Origin: Mimachlamys varia
Lineage: Eukaryota > Mollusca > Bivalvia > Pectinida > Pectinidae
Assembly: GCA_947623455.1 (NCBI GenBank)
Contig: OX392532.1
Location: forward strand, 47,557,058 to 47,621,057
Reading direction: 5' to 3'
Length of the DNA stretch: 64,000 nucleotides
Shown: positions 53,460 through 64,000 of the stretch, piece by piece
How positions within the stretch are numbered: position 1 is the stretch's first letter
Layout of the letters: each line of letters opens with the position of its first letter
The notes under the pieces: generated by a model
Database searches by the model: none
What the model saw: the letters and a program-made list of their open reading frames with translations, nothing else
What the model was told of the DNA's origin: nothing
Translations under genes and position numbers: made by a program

Positions 53460-54065
53460 GTTAATGGAAGTGTAGTTTAAGGTGTACCTGGAGAGTATGA
53501 GCAGTACATGGAATATATATGGGTTCCCTTATATATTTATGGGTTGGGACAGGAAGGGGTTTAGGGTGGGGTGGGAAATGGGCGACTTCGTACTTCTATC
53601 CTTTCTAAAACTTACTTAGTTATGTTGTTTATATGTTTTGTTTCCTTCTATACCATTATTAATTAATTGAACGAATACAAACGTTTCCTATACATGAGAT
53701 ACTTTAAAATTTAAATTCAAGAGCACTTACAAGACGGGACTGCACTTCAAACCCATCAACAATGTGTTTTGATATATAGCATAGATTTAGAAGAGCTAAA
53801 AACTGGCAAGTGTAGCCTGGTCCCTGTGACTGAAGCCACATATTACAATTAACCTTGTGGATTTTACCCTCGAAATACCAACCGTCGCACGCGATAGGGA
53901 TGTCTACACGTTTAGGTAAGGCCAGGCCAGATTTCAATTCAATTCTATTCCGAGGGTCTTACAGCCCATAGTGAATAGTGAATACTAAGTGTATATGAGA
54001 CATTGTGTTTAATATATTACAAATAACACGGAAACACAATTGACGAAGGATGACAATTTTATGAC
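53460..54065. other. No gene seen
   Basis: The minus frame at 53704-53937 is open but unsupported. CTGTGACTG and CCTGGTCCCTGTG fragments near 53815 may be old element pieces. Confidence 0.4.
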
Positions 54066-54162
54066 ACGTGCCCTACCGGGCCTCGAACTCACGATCTCCG
54101 GCACCTAATCGCCTAGCCAGAAATACCTGTGGCCGTTACCACTTCACCAACTCGATATCCCC
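54066..54162 (-). mobile_element. tRNA-like SINE head, third family
   Basis: Minus strand: GAGTTGGTGAAGTGGTAACG (A box), a variable insert, then CGTGAGTTCGAGGCCCGG (B box). Confidence 0.65.
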
Positions 54163-54169
54163 CGTATGT

Positions 54170-55740
54170 ACCTCATATCAAAGTGAGTTACCTCTTAAAA
54201 ATTGTATCAATTGCTATATACTGTGTTGTATATATATATACAAAGCAATTGCGAGGATACTCTTGCAATGCTTCTGAATGACATATAAATGCAAAATGGA
54301 TAATTATATATTTATTTCTTTAACATTATTACACAAAGTAGCTGGATAGATTTGAATACGCCAGGTCTACGGAAATAGTATACTATACAATTAGCACGTA
54401 AATCTACATAAGAAGGGCACTAAGAATAAAATGGAATTAATCTTCAATATCTCTCTTAACACATAATGTACAAATCCTATTTTTTTTATGATTATCTAAT
54501 TTTGCTGTATCTTCCACTTTCAATATTTAGCTGATGTGACAACACTCACGTTTGTGACATATTTTGTTGTATCGTTGGTCCAAAGGCTGCCTTAGATAAA
54601 ATTTCAACTCATTATTGTCTACTAAATGTTGGTATAAATAACTTTTTGGCGAGTTGTGAATATTGCACATCAGTTCCAGTGTATGGAATTCTTGGAATGT
54701 ATTCTCTATATGAGCTTGTAGATTATATTTCTATCTACTATTCCACAGGTACCCTAGTCCTGTTTTATTTATTCTTGCGTTATATTTACAACCCGCTCGT
54801 CGTTATCTGACACTCTTTGTTCATAGCACGCTTCCTATATATTGAATCGATTTGAATGCAATTGAATGCACATGGCCTTATTATCCGGCCTACACGGCGT
54901 CGGTGGCTATGCCCTCCGGTCAACTGACCTGTAAGTATGTTACCTGTGGTGTACTCATTTAGTGTTTGTCTGTCGCCAAATCAAAAAGAATATACATGTA
55001 CATGAATAACAAAAGAAAAGAAATGAAGAAACTCTACCCGATGAGTTCCGTGCGCCAGTACATACTGGCATAAAAAAATCATCAACAACAGTAACATTAT
55101 CATTAAAACATCATTTCATGGTATGCTTAGGCCAGTAATGACGCGGCTATCACGTGGTTGGGAACATTCAAGATTTTCGGGAGCGAGAGGGGGACAACGA
55201 CATGGGTCAAAGGCCAGTAATGAACTCAAAAAACTATACCATAGCTAAAACGTTAAAATATCTTTCTTCATTATCGGTGTTTCTGTTATACAAATACATA
55301 TACAATTATATATATTGAAAAGTATACAGAATTAAACTGCTTATCCGCATACTGAAAACAATTGCTATTCAATAATCTTATTATATAGGTAAATGTAGAG
55401 AAAAACCAACTAATCTCTTACCAGAAAGAACTCTTAGTAGTTATCGATGTTGAATGTACCATCTTAATGAAAAGGGTGTCATCCAACGCTATTGTATTTG
55501 ATTTGACTTGTTTGACGTGCTATCAAGTATTATTTAATTTATGAACATTGTTGTGTACTAATTGAGATGTAAGACCCGAAATGGAATGAGGAAGAAGACA
55601 ATTTTTTTAGCCAACTTATTTATTGTTGAAATACAATTATGAATGAAAATAAAATACCGACACTTACGAAATCCCAGCTGTATTATCATAGGCCTATATA
55701 TATTTTTACGTAAATGCTAGCGACAGCTGATCATCTGATA
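54170..55740. other. No gene seen
   Basis: AT-rich DNA with a TATATATATA tract near 54231. No motif-bearing frame. Confidence 0.4.
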
Positions 55741-55744
55741 ACTC

Positions 55745-56030
55745 CATGCCTAGGACCTGTATGTTTCGAAGGTAGATAGCGGAAAGGGAAGGCACCACTA
55801 TTGAGGGCGGGAGTTTGCTAAAATGTAAAAATCCTCCACGCTATGAACCCTGTGTTGCCCTATTACTCTAGATCACCTCCACGCCCCCTCCACGCTGCCC
55901 AATGATGGAGTAGCCGTGTAGTGTGGAGTCACGCTCCTCGGTTGAGGGCGGGTGGGTGACTGAACGAGGAGTCGCGGTGACGGGCTTATTACTCTCCACC
56001 CGGAAACGTCACAATCGTATAACGGGTCGC
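55745..56030. mobile_element. CTCCACGC-rich element related to 35822-36020
   Basis: Repeated CTCCACGC and GAGGGCGGG blocks. It ends CTCTCCACCCGGAAACGTCA then CAATCGTATAACG, the inverted counterpart of the 35822 end. Confidence 0.4.
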
Positions 56031-56049
56031 GAAAAGTAGTGTAGAGTCT

Positions 56050-57297
56050 GAATATGTCGTGGCTTTGTCTGCCTAGGCTGGTGGTGTTCTATTAGACATT
56101 TCTTATATCGAGGAAAGTTAAGTAGATACCTACACTTACGTTGACACGTACGAATTTCGAGGGCCATCTCTAAACTAAACTAATTTATTTTAATTTTAAT
56201 TTTTTATTATTTTCATGAATTTCGTTGTTGTTTGCATTGCTTTTTTCGGTCATCGTGTCCGTTGTCGTGCGCTGTGCGTAAGCTTTTCCTTCAAGCGAGG
56301 CACAGGGTGCTGCTATTATGCAAAATATAATGTTGGGATTATGCTTTCTCAAATTAATGGCCTCGACTCACTTTCAAGGACACTTAGATCAAATGTCTTA
56401 AACAGTTTGCAAACAGCTTCTTCTCAGTAACGTAAAGACGCATAATCCTGATAATTAAATGGTAGCATGCTGGGATGAAGCACTTTCAAGTGGAAGCTGA
56501 AGTTTGAAAAAGATTCCATCCACTAATTCTGGAAAACAAGTCGAAAGTAAAAAGAGAACTGATATCATAAACGTTTTGCTCCTTTTTATTGATCTTAGTA
56601 CAGTAAGCCTTATATTAGACTTTCTTTGGGGATTCGAACTTGAGATAAACATGCAAATTTTATACATATGTTTGTATTATGTAATTTGGACAGTATTTAT
56701 GGGCCATGTGTTCGAAATTAGTGTCAAGTCCCTGTGTATTATACACATATCTTTTAGCTACTTTTGTAGCGGTACAATACGTGATTTGAACCCGAGACCT
56801 CACCCGATTCATGTGTATAGCCGCATAACAAAATACTTTGAGACGGCCCCTGTCTCGATCTGTCTGTGTCCGCGTAGGTGTGTGTAAAACTATCGGCTAT
56901 ATTAGAAATGTCTATTATTAGAACAAGCTTAGTCTGACCCAACTCAGCTAGGTCTGCATTTTTAAGTCTGAAGTGTTCTAACTATATATATCTGATCTGC
57001 AATATGTTGTGCAAGCAGAGGGATAAGTTACAATAAAAGTTTAAGTCTAAATAAAATGCGAAATGTTCAATATGGCTTCAATACATTTATTTTCTTAAAG
57101 TTGAATTTTATTGCAGATATGCATAAAATGTTTACAAGTATAAAATGGAGGGGAGACTGTGTTTATGAATACTCCTTAACATTTTATAAATACATTTTAT
57201 TGTAACATGTCCCTGTGACTGATAAGGGGTAGTTTTAGTTGTTGGAGTCCTGGAGTTAACAAAATAAAGGGAGATAAATTATATTGTTAAAATTTCA
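56050..57297. other. Possible 5' part of a plus-strand gene, unresolved
   Basis: A frame from ATG 56341 (MLSQINGLDSLSRTLRSNVL) ends at 56429 beside a weak donor (CA/GTAACG) and looks like a mitochondrial presequence, but no downstream exon could be joined. At 56770-56800 the minus strand has a B-box-like GGTCTCGGGTTCAAATC, possibly another SINE relic. Confidence 0.3.
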
Positions 57298-57298
57298 G

Positions 57299-57440
57299 GT
57301 CTTATTGGTGTCAACACTGGAAAGATTGTGGACTTTGACTTCAGAACAAGAAGCTGTAGTGTGTGCCAGTATCATCTGGGAAGGTCCGAGACAGTTTCAA
57401 AACATTAATGCAATGTTAATTGGACAGGTTTGTAGAGTTA
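57299..57440 (+). pseudogene. Mutator-like transposase domain relic
   Basis: One frame reads LIGVNTGKIVDFDFRTRSCS, then VCQYHLGRSE, H, stop, CNVNWTG. The TGKIVDF...C..C...H.C..NWTG pattern matches the Mutator-like transposase zinc-binding region found in many invertebrate genomes. A stop sits next to the His, and another stop (TAG) follows. Only this motif region remains. Confidence 0.55.
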
Positions 57441-57471
57441 GTCAAAATTGTATATAGATCCCCTAGTGAAA

Positions 57472-57637
57472 ATATCAGTGGAATTCCAGTGGAAATATGG
57501 AATTCCAGCGATAAAATCTTGTGGAATCCACTGGAATTCCACTGGTTTTCCAGTGAATTCCACAAGATTTTACCGCTGGAATTCCATCGGAATTCCAGTG
57601 GAAAACCAGTGGAATTCCACTGGATATTTTCACTAGG
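57472..57637. mobile_element. Palindromic MITE rich in GGAATTCC
   Basis: The ends are CCTAGTGAAAATATC and its near complement GGATATTTTCACTAGG. The arms are built of repeated GGAATTCCAGTGG units. It folds almost end to end. Open frames on both strands arise from the palindrome. Confidence 0.75.
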
Positions 57638-57828
57638 TTCATTTTGTGTATCTATAAAACTTACTTGTACCAGTACATTCACTCTTAGTTTACTCTTCTT
57701 ACCATGAGACTGTGTGAAAAACATTTTATTAACTATATTCAGTAAAACTAGCTGTCTAAACCCAAAGTCACTGGGACCGAAACTATAAGTCTGTTGTTTA
57801 AATTATTTGCAACTCTATATATAACATT

Positions 57829-57927
57829 ATGACTTTCTACGGATTTTATGATTGGACCAAGTCTTTGGAAACAAGAGAATCTTCTGCTGGGATGCAAAAG
57901 AATGAAGGATACAGTTGGCTGAACAAG
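57829..57927 (+). CDS. Penultimate exon of a small plus-strand gene
   Basis: From ATG 57829: MTFYGFYDWTKSLETRESSA, then GMQKNEGYSWLNK, ending at AAG/GTAAGTG in phase 0. The start could instead be an in-frame Met of an exon that begins further upstream. The family is not recognised. Confidence 0.45.
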
Positions 57928-58320
57928 GTAAGTGTTGGCTTCATCAATACCCTCAATTTAGTGCAAAGCAGCAATATCTCAAAAAAGTTGTATCTGTATA
58001 ATGTATATCTTAAATTTGTATTTATTTTTATACTAATTGATCATGACCTGAGCCAAAATTTCATTTGTAATTTTATATAAAATTTGTCTTAATTTGACAA
58101 GATAAACACTTCATATTTTGTCAAGAGAAATGCCAAGGTCATTACTTCTCTTTAGGTAAGGGTCAAGATGTATATGAAGATTAAAGTTTAGTGTTCTACA
58201 AACATATCTTGGGTCAATATACATTTGCTAAGTACTCGTATAGCTGTATATTGTCAATTTTGGATTTGTATATATGTGAAAATTTGGAAACTGTATGTTG
58301 ACAATATTTTTTTTTCTCAG

Positions 58321-58428
58321 GTGAATGAAAATGCCTTGCTTTCTCCAGGAAGTGTAACTAAATCACATGGGGTACACAGGGACTGGATTAGGAATAACGC
58401 TAGTGCTATTAAGTCTACATTTTCTTAA
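58321..58428 (+). CDS. Terminal exon with stop and poly(A) signal
   Basis: A strong polypyrimidine acceptor (TTTTTTTTTCTCAG at 58307-58320) precedes VNENALLSPGSVTKSHGVHR, then DWIRNNASAIKSTFS and TAA. AATAAA follows at 58446-58451, 18 bp after the stop. Joined to 57829-57927 it gives 68 residues in frame. Confidence 0.5.
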   Translation: MNENALLSPGSVTKSHGVHRDWIRNNASAIKSTFS

Positions 58429-58451
58429 AAACAAAATTGCATCTCAATAAA

Positions 58452-59099
58452 GGTTAACAATATGCATTCAGATAAACTTGATATTCTCCTTGATATCCGA
58501 AGCAAAGCAAGCTTAAAAGACAATGATGTCATCAATAGACCAGGAGTTACGTCAGAAGAGATATTGCTTTCAAATGAAAAGCATTTCTGCTGTAATTATT
58601 CATATATTGAGTTTCAGTGCAAATATCACATAATTTTGAGTAAATGGCTTCACTAAATAACTGCATATTATATTTGAAAATGTTATAACGTAGGTCTGTG
58701 CCGTACTTCAAGGTTAAGGTTAAACTAAAATTAATCATTTTTATATGAAAGGAAGTCTTCTTGTATTATTTCCAGATTCCAAAAACTAAATACTTTACAA
58801 CTGATTTTTTTTCTTTGTGAATATTGCATTTTGTGTGGAAAGGGAGATAGTTAGATTGAATTACCTCCCTTGTATACAAAGTAACGGGTCACAATATGAT
58901 AATATGCTACAGAGGTTAACTAAATGTATATATATGTGCAAAACTTCTGAAGAAAAAAACATAGATAAGAATTGTTTTGCTTGAATCACTTAGTTTCTCC
59001 TTTGAAGAGGATTTTCTTTCAATGTTCTGCTTAAGACTCATAAATCAGGGGAAACATTTAATTGACATATTTCTGACAAATACAATGTTTACATGATTT
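58452..59099. other. No gene seen
   Basis: AT-rich DNA beyond the poly(A) signal. The frame 58462-58656 has no motif. Confidence 0.4.
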
Positions 59100-60345
59100 T
59101 TATGCCCCGTCATGAAATGGGAAGGGGGGGAGCATATAGTGTATCCATGTATGTCCCGTCCAATGGTAATGTAACCGGCTTATTTAAATAACTACTGATC
59201 CGATTGTCATCAAACTTTACATGTGTAATAATTAAGCATGTAGAACTAATTTCATATGTCCCGCAGCGTCATTTCTAGTTATGAAGCTTGGTTTATTTTG
59301 TTTTAAGTCCTATTACCAGCCAGGTCATTTAAGGAGGTTTCGGGGTAGAGGAAAGCCTGAGTACCCCTAGTAAAAACCACCGACCTACGGTCAGTACCTT
59401 GCAACTGCCTCGGGTTGGTTTAGAACTCGCAAGTTCTCAGGGTTGGAGGGCTAGTGGTAGAATGTCGGAACGCCTTAACCACTCGACCACTGCGAGGACT
59501 AGTTAAACCCATCGGTACACATATATAGCACCACTGTGTCATGATAAACCGGAAAGAGTAATTGACGTCTCAAACTAGCAAAATTATCTCGGAATGAAGT
59601 CATCGATCAAAAAATAAATTTCATCCTTAATGTTTCAGGTTGCAGGGGGGGGGGGGGGGTTGTGTAGAAATACAAATACTTTTCCTAGCCATCTGTCTGC
59701 CCAATGAAGTTCGTCACAACCTTTTTCTTTCTTTCATAAATTTCCATCAAACTTGGTTATTTTTAAAACTTGCCAGGCTTGACCACCATGACAATAAGCT
59801 GTGCTTTCCTGATTTACAGCTCAATTCGACAATATTCACTTGAGTTATGGCCCTTTGGGACATAATTTCGGCCATTATGTAGGAAATGTCAGAACTCTTT
59901 TGTGGTTTTTTTTCAATTCCTCTAAAATTTGGTATGGTACTTCGAAAATCTATAACATTTAACATATATTACAGGTTTTGTTGAATTATTTCAACTTTTC
60001 GCTTAACAACATTTCATAGTTAAACATAGGCATTACGTAGACAATGCATTTCTGTCGTAAACTGTTATTTGTCTGGAGATCTTCTCCTACAGTTTCCAAT
60101 TGATATCTTTCTTTCAAATAAGCTAGGCTTTATCATCATGACATGAAGTTGTGTTTTCCTGAAAGACAGTTTGATTTGATCTTTACTAGAGTTATGGCCC
60201 TTCGGAACTTTTTATCTGATGCAATTTGGGGCATTATGTAGAAAATGTTAGAACTTTTTTTGTGTTTACATACCATTATGCTTCCGATATGGTACGACAG
60301 GCGTATCATGCCTCCGTTCCCGGTGCTCTTGCTTGTTTAGTCAGC
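59100..60345. repeat. Dispersed repeat with GAGTTATGGCCCTT motif, internally duplicated
   Basis: It starts ATGCCCCGTCATGAAATGGG. Two related segments (about 59740-59910 and 60090-60260) share GACCACCATGACA/TCATCATGACA, AGCTGTGCTTTCCTGA/AGTTGTGTTTTCCTGA and GAGTTATGGCCCTT. It ends AGGCGTATCATGCCTCCGTT then GTGCTCTTGCTTG. This looks like a known mollusc-type interspersed repeat. It is interrupted by the SINE at 59300-59502. Confidence 0.6.
59300..59502 (-). mobile_element. tRNA-like SINE, fourth family
   Basis: Minus strand: CGCAGTGGTCGAGTGGTTAA (A box), a degraded B box around CGAGTTCTAAACC, then a body with AGGTACTGACCGTAGGTCGG and TACTAGGGGTACTC. The head resembles tRNA-Ser or tRNA-Leu, which have this GTGGTCGAGTGG block. 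Confidence 0.75.
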
Positions 60346-61978
60346 CTCCAAACTGTTAGCAGTGTGGGACTGTTTGTGCTGTCAGTCTTCTGTTTAGCAA
60401 TGTGACATATCCTATCCACTGTAGAATTGAATGGTATCAAATATTTTCGCGTGTGGATACAATGTACATCTGGGAAAACTTATTGGCAGCGATATCAGCG
60501 AAAAGTTCCACACCACGAAGTATTGCACTTTTACAGTACTTTCACAAAATCAAAAATCTTAAGGGTTGTAAGGTCAAGGTCACAGTTGCTATTTTTAGAA
60601 ATTCATTGTCAGCACTCTAGTGGCTTCATTGCTTCATGGATTTCATCATTGATGAGTTCGAGTGTTAGGGTTATCAGGTCAAGGTCAAGTTCACTGTGAC
60701 TTTTTTTAGAAAATGATTGTCGGCACTCGAATGGTTTACTTTACTAATTGATTTTCATCAAACCAAACAATCTTATACATACAGAGTTAAAATATCTTTG
60801 ACAAGTTGCAAGTTCAAGTTTTAGGGTTGTCTGATTGTCAGCACTGTAGTGGCTTTGTTTCTTCATGGATTTTCACACACATAAAGAGGATTAACATGTC
60901 TTTGACAAGTTCAAGTTTCAAGATTGTTTGGTCAAGGTTAATCAAAATTGGCATGCATATATTGCGTATATCGGCTTATTTCATATGTGGAATGGTTCAG
61001 AATGCAGGCAAAGTGAAAAACAAAAAGAGTCCAGTGGCTCTGCGATTCTGTTGCCTCATTTTAATGCCAACTCATGAACTTGTCTTTCAAACTTATTCAC
61101 CCAGATTTCTACACACAAACTTCGAAACTGTTTTGTGCAAGTATATTTAAAGGCGATACTAATAGCTGATTGAACTGAAATGAAAATGTGTAAATTCCGG
61201 AATATTCGAAAAATGTATAAAACAGATCTAAAGGGTTAAATCTGGTAACATTCCATTAAATGTTATGTTTTCCAAACTGATGAGATAACCAGACACAAAG
61301 ATAACATGTTATCCCATCATTCCACTCCCAGTTTGAACTAATGCCGAACAGCGTTTCTTGCATTAGTGTTTAGTTTAGCTACCTTCAGCTTATTCGTGGA
61401 TCATTCTAGTACAATGTAAGATTATGTTTGGTAAAGCTTGTAAATAAACAAATAATAAATCACTTGACATTTTGTTGATTTGATCTGATTGACACCAGTT
61501 ACAAGAAAGCTTGTTTTGATTATTCAAGTCACTCACTAACACCTAAAACACATTTAAACTCTTCCAATGCAAAGGTTTGAAAAATCCATTATGACATTAC
61601 AGTGATGAATGAGTAAAATATGCAGATGTTTCCTATATTTCCGGATGATTGGACAATACAAAGGAAAAACAACATCTACTGATTATGCTATTCTTTGTTC
61701 AAATCTATATCAAAACAAATCAACAGGTTTTCAATCATTTCATTAAAGGCTTTATTGAGTAAAAATAATAAAAATCATTCTTTTATTTCATGAATGTTGG
61801 ACAAACAATTTAATTTGTCTTTTTCAAAGTGGGGTTCATAGTAATTGCCTTGATACAAATATTGTGCAATTTTACGCTCTATCAACTTTGTTTTACATTT
61901 CAGCTCAAAATAGACCATGAAATTACTTACTGTCTTTTTAACTCTAAAATATATTTTAAAAAACATATTTAGAATACA
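60346..61978. repeat. Dispersed repeat remnants with AGGTCAAGGTCA sites; otherwise no gene
   Basis: Between about 60560 and 60940, segments with GTCAGCACT.TAGTGGCTT, TTCATGGAT and AGGTCAAGGTCA recur two to three times in decayed form. Beyond 61150 the sequence is anonymous. Confidence 0.45.
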
Positions 61979-62511
61979 TTATATGATTGAATCAAATAAA
62001 AACAAGTTAGTTTCTGCATTCAGCATGAAATGTTTTATTGTAATGTTTAACAAATAATAAACGTTCCTACCCGTGAATGGCAAAGTATTTATAGCAACGG
62101 TAAATATATCAATATAATTAAAAATAAAACCCAGAAAGCAAAAACTATCTACAACCTCAATATAATTATTGTTATATTTCAATAGCTCATCAGAAGTAGG
62201 CAGCATACTCCTTCTCAACATGACAATGTTAGTTTGATCAACATTAACAGTTTAAGTCAATCGTTCAGCATATGTACAATAACATGACGTAGATTGTCCA
62301 ACAGGTGTTGTAAATCATCTATATGTTCTGAAAATAAAACAGTGTCATCTCCATACATAATAATAATTCTGGAAGGCCTGGGGCTTTGATATTTTACATA
62401 TCGTATGTGAAGGTAATTGATTATCAGGTTTGAAAATATGAATGACCTTGACCCACTTTCAACGTCACAGGTGTCATTTATCTTAAAATGTTTAAATGTC
62501 ATTTTTTTCAT
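61979..62511 (-). pseudogene. Non-LTR retrotransposon reverse transcriptase relic
   Basis: Read on the minus strand from 62511: YLHIRYVKYQ, then IIIMYGDDTVLFSEHIDDLQ (YGDD catalytic motif), a break with lost sequence near 62257-62221, then YNNNYIEVVDSFCFLGFIFN and LNAETNLFLFDSII. The order and motifs are those of a LINE palm and thumb. Both ends and the surrounding ORF are missing. Confidence 0.8.
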
Positions 62512-62715
62512 TACAAGAAGACAGACAGTAATGATATTTAGTCAGCAACATATTGTGAGGATTTTCCTATTAATTGATATGAGAAAAAGTTGCTTGAAAA
62601 ATCAACTTCCGGTTTTGGTAATGGACAAATTTGAAAATTAAAGTTATTGACTATCAATAGTAGAAGGACATTAATTCGTTAACTATACAAGAGTTGCCTC
62701 CCTTTTACCAAAGAC
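62512..62715. other. No gene seen
   Basis: Short spacer between the LINE relic and the 54-bp array. Confidence 0.4.
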
Positions 62716-64000
62716 CATCCACCATCACTGTAGGATTCCCCACTCCCACAATCACTATAATATTCTTCACATCCACCAACACTGTAGGTTCCCAACTACC
62801 ACAATCACTATCGGATTCCTCACATCCACCACCACTGGAGGTTTACCCACTCCCACAATCACTATAGGATTCCTCACACCCACCAACACTGTAGGTTCCC
62901 AACTACCACAATTACTATCGGATTCCTCACATTCGCCACCACTGTAGGTTTCCTCACTCCCACAATCACTATAGGATTCCTCACATCCACCACCACTGTA
63001 GGTTTCCCCACTCACACAATCACTATCGGATTTCTCACATCCGCCACCACTGTAGGTTTCCCCACTCCCACAATCACTATCGGATTCCTCACATCCACCC
63101 ATTCCAATAATCACTATCGGATTCCTCACATCCATCACCACTGTGGGTTTTCCCACTCCCACAATCACTATCGGATTCCTCACATCCACCAACACTGTAG
63201 GTTTCCTAACTCCCACAATCACTATCGGATTCCTCACATCCATCACCACTGTAGGTTTCCCCACTCACACAATCACTATAGGATTCCTAACACCCGCCAC
63301 CACTGTATTTTTCCTAACTCCCACAATCACTATCGGATTCCTCACATCCACCACCACCGCAGGTTCCCAACTACCACAATTACTATCCGATTCCTCACAT
63401 CCACCAACACTGTAGGTTCCCAACTACCTAAATTACTATCGGATTCCTCACATCCGCCACAACTGTAGGTTTCCCCACTCCCACAATCACTATCGGATTC
63501 CTCACATCCGCCACCACTGTAGGTTCCCAACTACCTAAATTACTATCGGATTCCTCACATCCGCCACCAATATAGGTTTCCTCACTCCCACAATCACAGT
63601 AGGATTCCTCACATCCACCAATACTGTAGGTTTCCTAACTCCCACAATCACTATATGATTCCTCACATCCACCAATACTGTAGGTTTCCTAACTCCCACA
63701 ATCACTATCGGATTCCTCACATCCACCCATTCCCATAATCACTATCGGATTCCTCACATCCATCACCACTGTAGGTTTCTTCACTCCCACAATCACTATA
63801 GGATTCCTAACACCCGCCACCACTGTAGGTTTCCTAACTCCCACAACCACTATCGGATTCCTCACATCCACCACCACCGCAGGTTCCCAACTACCACAAT
63901 TACTATCCGATTCCTCCCATCACCAACACTGTAGGTTCCCAACTACCTAAATTACTATCGGATTCCTCACATCCGCCACCACTGTAGGTTTCCCAACTCC
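62716..64000. repeat. 54-bp minisatellite, about 24 copies, runs off the right edge
   Basis: The monomer contains CACTATCGGATTCCTCACAT then CCACCACCACTGTAGGTTTC and CCACTCCCACAAT, 54 bp in total. Shorter variants carry TTCCCAACTACC or CCATTCC blocks. Because 54 is divisible by three and the consensus lacks stops, 18-residue repeat frames stay open on both strands (for example PIVIVGVGKPTVV on the minus strand). A block ending CCACCACCGCAGG recurs 520 bp apart (63360 and 63880). Confidence 0.95.

Noticed and set aside
57416..57724. Paired ORFs on both strands
   Set aside because: Both are readings of the GGAATTCC palindrome of the foldback element.

Overview
The window looks like intergenic and intronic DNA from an invertebrate animal, most likely a bivalve mollusc. 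This is inferred from the non-LTR retrotransposon types, several tRNA-derived SINE heads, many foldback DNA elements, long minisatellites and AT-rich introns with GT-AG splice sites. There are no bacterial genes, operons, rRNA genes, intact tRNA genes or CRISPR arrays. The exact species cannot be told from the sequence.

The main gene call is on the minus strand, from about 30.77 kb down to 3.44 kb. Thirteen short exons each have a consensus acceptor and donor, a length divisible by three, and phase 1 at both ends, so they join in one open frame in any order. The 5' exons (30656-30766 and 29437-29613) carry a basic KRKR stretch and a serine run. An exon triplet of 102, 105 and 159 bp then occurs three times (units 3, 2 and 1). 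It encodes many psi-K-x-E motifs (VKQE, MKEE, IKEE) and an Arg-rich exon. Two diverged exons lie at 3.4-3.9 kb. The pattern suggests a nuclear protein rich in SUMO-acceptor consensus sites that grew by tandem duplication of exon blocks. The first and last exons are not identified.

The duplication unit is about 4.67 kb: exon triplet, intron, broken non-LTR retrotransposon, 33-bp minisatellite. Units 1 (16.83-21.60 kb) and 2 (21.60-26.27 kb) are almost identical over most of their length. Unit 3 (26.27-27.88 kb) holds the exon part only. A diverged 'unit 0' (3.4-10.05 kb) is colinear, but carries a hAT-type MITE, an expanded 31-bp minisatellite and a SINE. A Tx1/L1-like LINE (about 10.06-16.15 kb) sits between units 0 and 1. 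Its ORF1 is intact, its ORF2 is broken, and a second retroelement fragment is nested inside it with a 6-bp target duplication. A 64-nt segment just after its ORF1 stop can fold into a perfect three-way junction.

From 31 to 64 kb the window is mostly repeats. There is a possible plus-strand TATA promoter with a 47-codon ORF (33.8 kb), a 52-bp minisatellite split in register by a LINE 3' end (37.5-40.1 kb), a 3.5-kb array of a 29-bp monomer (41.3-44.9 kb), and a piggyBac-like first exon behind a CRE site (45.05-45.26 kb). There are also several SINEs, a 243-bp foldback element with 118-bp arms and a 10-bp target duplication (49.98-50.22 kb), a G-rich minisatellite (53.1-53.45 kb), a Mutator-like transposase relic (57.3 kb), a small two-exon gene end with a poly(A) signal (57.83-58.45 kb), a LINE relic (62 kb), and a 54-bp minisatellite that runs off the right edge.
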